Assembly (NCBI RefSeq): GCF_018614195.1 | Contig: NZ_JAGGOT010000071.1 | Location: 1-64,000, forward strand | Direction: 5' to 3' | From: Streptomyces sp. ISL-43 | GTDB lineage: Bacteria > Actinomycetota > Actinomycetes > Streptomycetales > Streptomycetaceae | Length of the DNA stretch: 64,000 nt | Shown: piece by piece, positions 61,319 to 64,000 of the stretch | Position numbering within the stretch: the stretch's first letter is position 1 | How the letters are laid out: each line of letters opens with the position of its first letter | Notes under the pieces: model-generated | What the model saw: the letters and a program-made list of their open reading frames with translations, nothing else | The model's database searches: none | Told to the model about the DNA's origin: nothing | Made by a program: the position numbers and the translations under genes

Positions 61319-62301
61319 TCCTCTACCTCGTGCGCCGGCTGTTCGCCCTCGCGGGCGTCCTCCTCGCCATCGCCGCCGTCACCTTCCTCATCTTCTACGT
61401 GCTCCCCTCCGACCCGGCCGCGGCCGCCTGCGGAAAGACCTGCAGCACCGAGCGGCTCGCCGACGTACGCGCATACCTCGGCCTCGACCGGCCGCTGTGG
61501 CGGCAGTTCGGCGACTTCCTCACCGGCATCTTCACCGGGCGCACCCTCGGCACCGGCCAGTACGCCGTCCGGTGCGACTTCCCCTGCCTGGGCTACTCGT
61601 ACGAGAACTCCCTGCCCGTGTGGGACCTCCTGATGGACCGCCTCCCGGTCTCCGCGTCCCTGGCCGTCGGCGCCGCCGCCCTCTGGCTGGTCCTCGGCCT
61701 CGGCGCGGGCGTCACCGCGGCCCTGCGCAAGGACTCCGCCACCGACAAGGCGCTCATGGTCGGCGCGGTCGCCGCCGCCTCCCTGCCCGTCTACTTCACC
61801 TCCGTGATGCTCATCTACGGGGTCATCCGCGTCGCCGGGCTCCTGCCCTACCCCACCTACCAGGCCTTCACCGACGACCCGCTCGCCTGGGCGAGCAATC
61901 TGCTGCTCCCCTGGACCGCGCTCGCCCTGCTCTACGCCGCCATGTACGCCCGCCAGAGCCGCGGTTCGATGATCGAGGCGATGGCCGAGCCGTACATCCG
62001 CACCGCCCGCGCCAAGGGCATGCCCGAGCGCACGGTCGTCGTCAAGCACGGGCTGCGCTCCGGCATGACCCCGATCCTCACCATCTTCGGCATCGACCTC
62101 GGAGGCCTGCTCGCCGGAGCCGTCATCACCGAGTCCATCTTCGGACTCCCGGGCATCGGGCGGCTGTTCTACGGGGCGCTCGTCAACTCCGACCAGCCCG
62201 TCGTCCTCGGGGTCACGCTGCTGGCCGCCTTCTTCATCGTCGTCGCGAACCTCGCCGTCGACCTCCTGTACGCCGTCATCGACCCGAGGGTGAGGTACTG
62301 A
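61315..62301 (+). CDS. dppB: Peptide ABC transporter permease, DppB type
   Basis: A 328-residue partner permease starting at a GTG: LYLVRRLFALAGVLLAIAAV as first helix, the LGLDRPLWRQFGDFL segment and an EAA loop in YIRTARAKGMPERTVVVKHG, then ITESIFGLPGIGRLFYGALV. The order C then B is inverted relative to the usual dppBC. Its stop overlaps the ATG of the ATPase gene. Confidence 0.93.
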   Translation: MILYLVRRLFALAGVLLAIAAVTFLIFYVLPSDPAAAACGKTCSTERLADVRAYLGLDRPLWRQFGDFLTGIFTGRTLGTGQYAVRCDFPCLGYSYENSLPVWDLLMDRLPVSASLAVGAAALWLVLGLGAGVTAALRKDSATDKALMVGAVAAASLPVYFTSVMLIYGVIRVAGLLPYPTYQAFTDDPLAWASNLLLPWTALALLYAAMYARQSRGSMIEAMAEPYIRTARAKGMPERTVVVKHGLRSGMTPILTIFGIDLGGLLAGAVITESIFGLPGIGRLFYGALVNSDQPVVLGVTLLAAFFIVVANLAVDLLYAVIDPRVRY

Positions 62302-63347
62302 TGACCCCTGCTCCCCAGCCGCCCCCAGGGGCGCCGGTCCCCGGGGCTCCGCTCCTCGAAGTGCGGGACCTGCGCGTCACCTTCACCACACCGCGGGGCT
62401 CCGTACGAGCCGTCGACTCCCTCGGCTTCACCGTCGAGGCCGGCCGCACCCTCGGCATCGTCGGCGAGTCGGGGTCGGGCAAGTCCGTCACCTCGCTCGC
62501 CGTCATGGGCCTGCACCGGGGCGCCGAGATCGGCGGGTCCATCGCGCTGGCCGGGCAGGAGCTGACCACCCTGTCCGAAAGGCAGCTGTCCAAGCTGCGC
62601 GGCCGCAAGATGGCCATGATCTTCCAGGACCCGCTGTCCAGCCTGCACCCCTACTACACGATCGGCGAGCAGATCGCCGAGCACTTCCGGGTCCACTTCA
62701 AGGCCGGGCGGGCCGCCGCGAAGAGGCGCGCCGTCGACATGCTCGGCGAGGTCGGCATCCCCGAGCCCGCCCGCCGGGCGGGGGAGTACCCGCACCAGTT
62801 CTCCGGCGGCATGCGCCAGCGGGCGATGATCGCCATGGCGCTGGCCTGCGAGCCCGAACTGCTCATCGCCGACGAGCCGACCACCGCCCTCGACGTCACC
62901 GTGCAAGCGCAGATCCTGGAGCTGATCGCCCGGCTCCAGCAGGAGCGCGGCCTCGGCGTCGTCATGATCACCCACGACCTGGGCGTGGTGGCCAGGGTCG
63001 CCCACGAGGTCCTGGTCATGTACGGCGGCCGGGCCGCCGAACAGGCCCCGGTGGACGATCTGTTCGCTGACCCGGCGCATCCGTACACCCGGGGGCTGCT
63101 CGAATCGCTGCCCCGGCTGGACGACAGCGACGAGGAACCGCTGCGCGCCATCCCCGGCTCCCCGCCGTCGCTGCTGGCCCCGGCCCCGGGGTGCGCCTTC
63201 GCCCCCCGGTGCGCGGTGGCCGCCGCGGCCGCCGACGAGGAGCGCGAACGCTGTGCGAGCGTGCGGCCCGAGCTCGCGCCGTACGGAGACACCGCCCGCG
63301 AGGCGGCCTGCCACTTCGCGGGCGCCGTCCGGGAGGTGTCCCGATGA
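62301..63347 (+). CDS. dppD: Peptide ABC transporter ATPase, DppD type
   Basis: A 348-residue ABC ATPase: Walker A VGESGSGKSVTS, Q-loop MIFQDPLSSLHPYYTIGEQI, signature QFSGGMRQRAMIAMAL, Walker B LLIADEPTTALDVTVQAQ, H-loop MITHDLGVVA. The C-terminal oligopeptide-transporter extension contains GCAFAPRCAVA and a later ERCASVRPELAP; such Cys-rich tails often bind a [4Fe-4S] cluster. It overlaps the next ATPase gene by 4 bp. Confidence 0.94.
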   Translation: MTPAPQPPPGAPVPGAPLLEVRDLRVTFTTPRGSVRAVDSLGFTVEAGRTLGIVGESGSGKSVTSLAVMGLHRGAEIGGSIALAGQELTTLSERQLSKLRGRKMAMIFQDPLSSLHPYYTIGEQIAEHFRVHFKAGRAAAKRRAVDMLGEVGIPEPARRAGEYPHQFSGGMRQRAMIAMALACEPELLIADEPTTALDVTVQAQILELIARLQQERGLGVVMITHDLGVVARVAHEVLVMYGGRAAEQAPVDDLFADPAHPYTRGLLESLPRLDDSDEEPLRAIPGSPPSLLAPAPGCAFAPRCAVAAAAADEERERCASVRPELAPYGDTAREAACHFAGAVREVSR

Positions 63348-64000
63348 CCACGGCGAAGAACGCCGCTCCGGCGCCCGCGCCGGTCCCGGCCGCCCGCACC
63401 GCGGACACCCGTCCGCTGCTGCGCGTGCGCGACCTCACCATGGCCTTCCCCGGCAAGCGGAGCGTGTCCGGGCGCCGGGGGGCACCCGTGCGCGCCGTCG
63501 ACGGGGTCTCCTTCGAGCTGTCGGCCGGCCAGACCCTGGGCCTCGTAGGGGAGTCGGGCTGCGGAAAGTCGACCACCGGCCGGATGCTGGTCCGGCTGCT
63601 GGAACCGACTTCCGGCAGCGTCGAGTTCGACGGGAAGGACATCACCCGGCTCTCCCAGGGAGCCCTGCGCCCGCTGCGCCGGCACGTGCAGATGGTCTTC
63701 CAGGACCCGCACTCCTCCCTCAACCCCCGCCAGACGGTGGCCCGGATCATCTCAGACCCGCTGTTGGTACAGGGTTCGAGCGCGGCGGACGCCCGCCGCC
63801 GGGCCGCCGAGCTGATGGAGCTCGTCGGACTGATCCCCGAGCACATAGACCGCTACCCGCACGAGTTCTCCGGCGGCCAGGCGCAGCGCATCGGCATCGC
63901 CCGGTCGCTCGCCACCAGTCCGCGCCTGATCATCGCCGACGAGCCGGTCTCCGCGCTCGACGTCTCCGTCCAGGCGCAGATCGTGAACCTGATGGAGCGG
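63344..64000 (+). CDS. dppF: Peptide ABC transporter ATPase, DppF type (3' end outside window)
   Basis: The first 219 codons of the second ABC ATPase: VRAVDGVSFELSAGQTLGLV, Walker A GESGCGKSTTGRM, Q-loop MVFQDPHSSLNPRQTVARII, signature EFSGGQAQRIGIARSL and Walker B LIIADEPVSALDVSVQAQIV. The window ends before the H-loop. It completes the five-gene transporter. The alpha-ketoglutarate semialdehyde dehydrogenase expected for the pathway may lie beyond. Confidence 0.93.
   Translation, partial: MTTAKNAAPAPAPVPAARTADTRPLLRVRDLTMAFPGKRSVSGRRGAPVRAVDGVSFELSAGQTLGLVGESGCGKSTTGRMLVRLLEPTSGSVEFDGKDITRLSQGALRPLRRHVQMVFQDPHSSLNPRQTVARIISDPLLVQGSSAADARRRAAELMELVGLIPEHIDRYPHEFSGGQAQRIGIARSLATSPRLIIADEPVSALDVSVQAQIVNLMER

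Overview
ORGANISM. Very high GC, GC-rich third codon positions, frequent GTG and TTG starts, ATGA/GTGA stop-start overlaps, a rare TTA (bldA-type) codon, a DmdR-type iron box, SepF, Hen1-Pnkp and LppU/SCO3897-type proteins all point to a Streptomyces chromosome. No rRNA, tRNA or CRISPR array was seen. LAYOUT. 0-6.1 kb: an unidentified gene remnant, then a two-gene unit of an alpha/beta hydrolase (TTG start) and a 1582-aa caspase / STAND-type NTPase / beta-propeller protein, which looks like an NLR-like conflict or immunity module. 6.0-12.8 kb: an Lrp/AsnC regulator divergent from an asparaginase, then mutA-mutB-meaB (methylmalonyl-CoA mutase and its chaperone) on the minus strand. 12.8-15.4 kb: a decayed sulfonate/taurine-type locus in which a tauD-like gene is fused by deletion to the back half of a flavin monooxygenase, followed by the first codons of a lost FAD enzyme. 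15.4-24.6 kb: mostly conserved Streptomyces genes (quinone-oxidoreductase-like enzyme, iron-box DUF2470 gene, SepF-like protein, AAA ATPase, MazG-like protein, F420/FMN oxidoreductase, homocysteine methyltransferase, DUF4188/MerR divergent pair, HAD hydrolase). 24.6-26.4 kb: a P450-MFS chimera broken by deletions and frameshifts. 26.6-30.7 kb: Hen1-Pnkp RNA repair. 30.8-35.5 kb: a secreted protein and an arginine deiminase/ornithine carbamoyltransferase pair split by an IS1182-type element inserted exactly at the arcA stop codon. 36.1-44.5 kb: an aromatic acyl-CoA catabolic island (enoyl-CoA hydratase, anthraniloyl/salicylyl-CoA hydroxylase-reductase, PaaX regulator, CoA ligase, acyl-CoA dehydrogenase, RidA) with a shared dyad operator at two promoters. 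44.6-46.0 kb: a Trp/Asn/Asp/His repeat secreted protein and a TTA-containing DnaJ_C-like/LppU membrane protein. COLLAGEN/HYDROXYPROLINE LOCUS (46.1-64.0 kb). A Xaa-Pro aminopeptidase-like gene, a secreted M9 collagenase, three D-hydroxyproline dehydrogenase subunits, a DapA-family deaminase, two proline racemase/hydroxyproline epimerase paralogues, an ornithine-cyclodeaminase-family reductase, a GntR/FCD regulator and a Dpp-type peptide ABC transporter form one coherent route: cut collagen outside the cell, import the peptides, release and epimerise hydroxyproline, oxidise and deaminate it towards alpha-ketoglutarate semialdehyde. The collagenase and transporter promoters are 31/32 identical, with a 17-nt spacer holding a TCACAT-type motif. 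Related ATGT-N-ACAT motifs precede the dehydrogenase, the deaminase and the gntR gene, so the locus looks like one GntR-controlled regulon. The semialdehyde dehydrogenase for the last step is not in the window.
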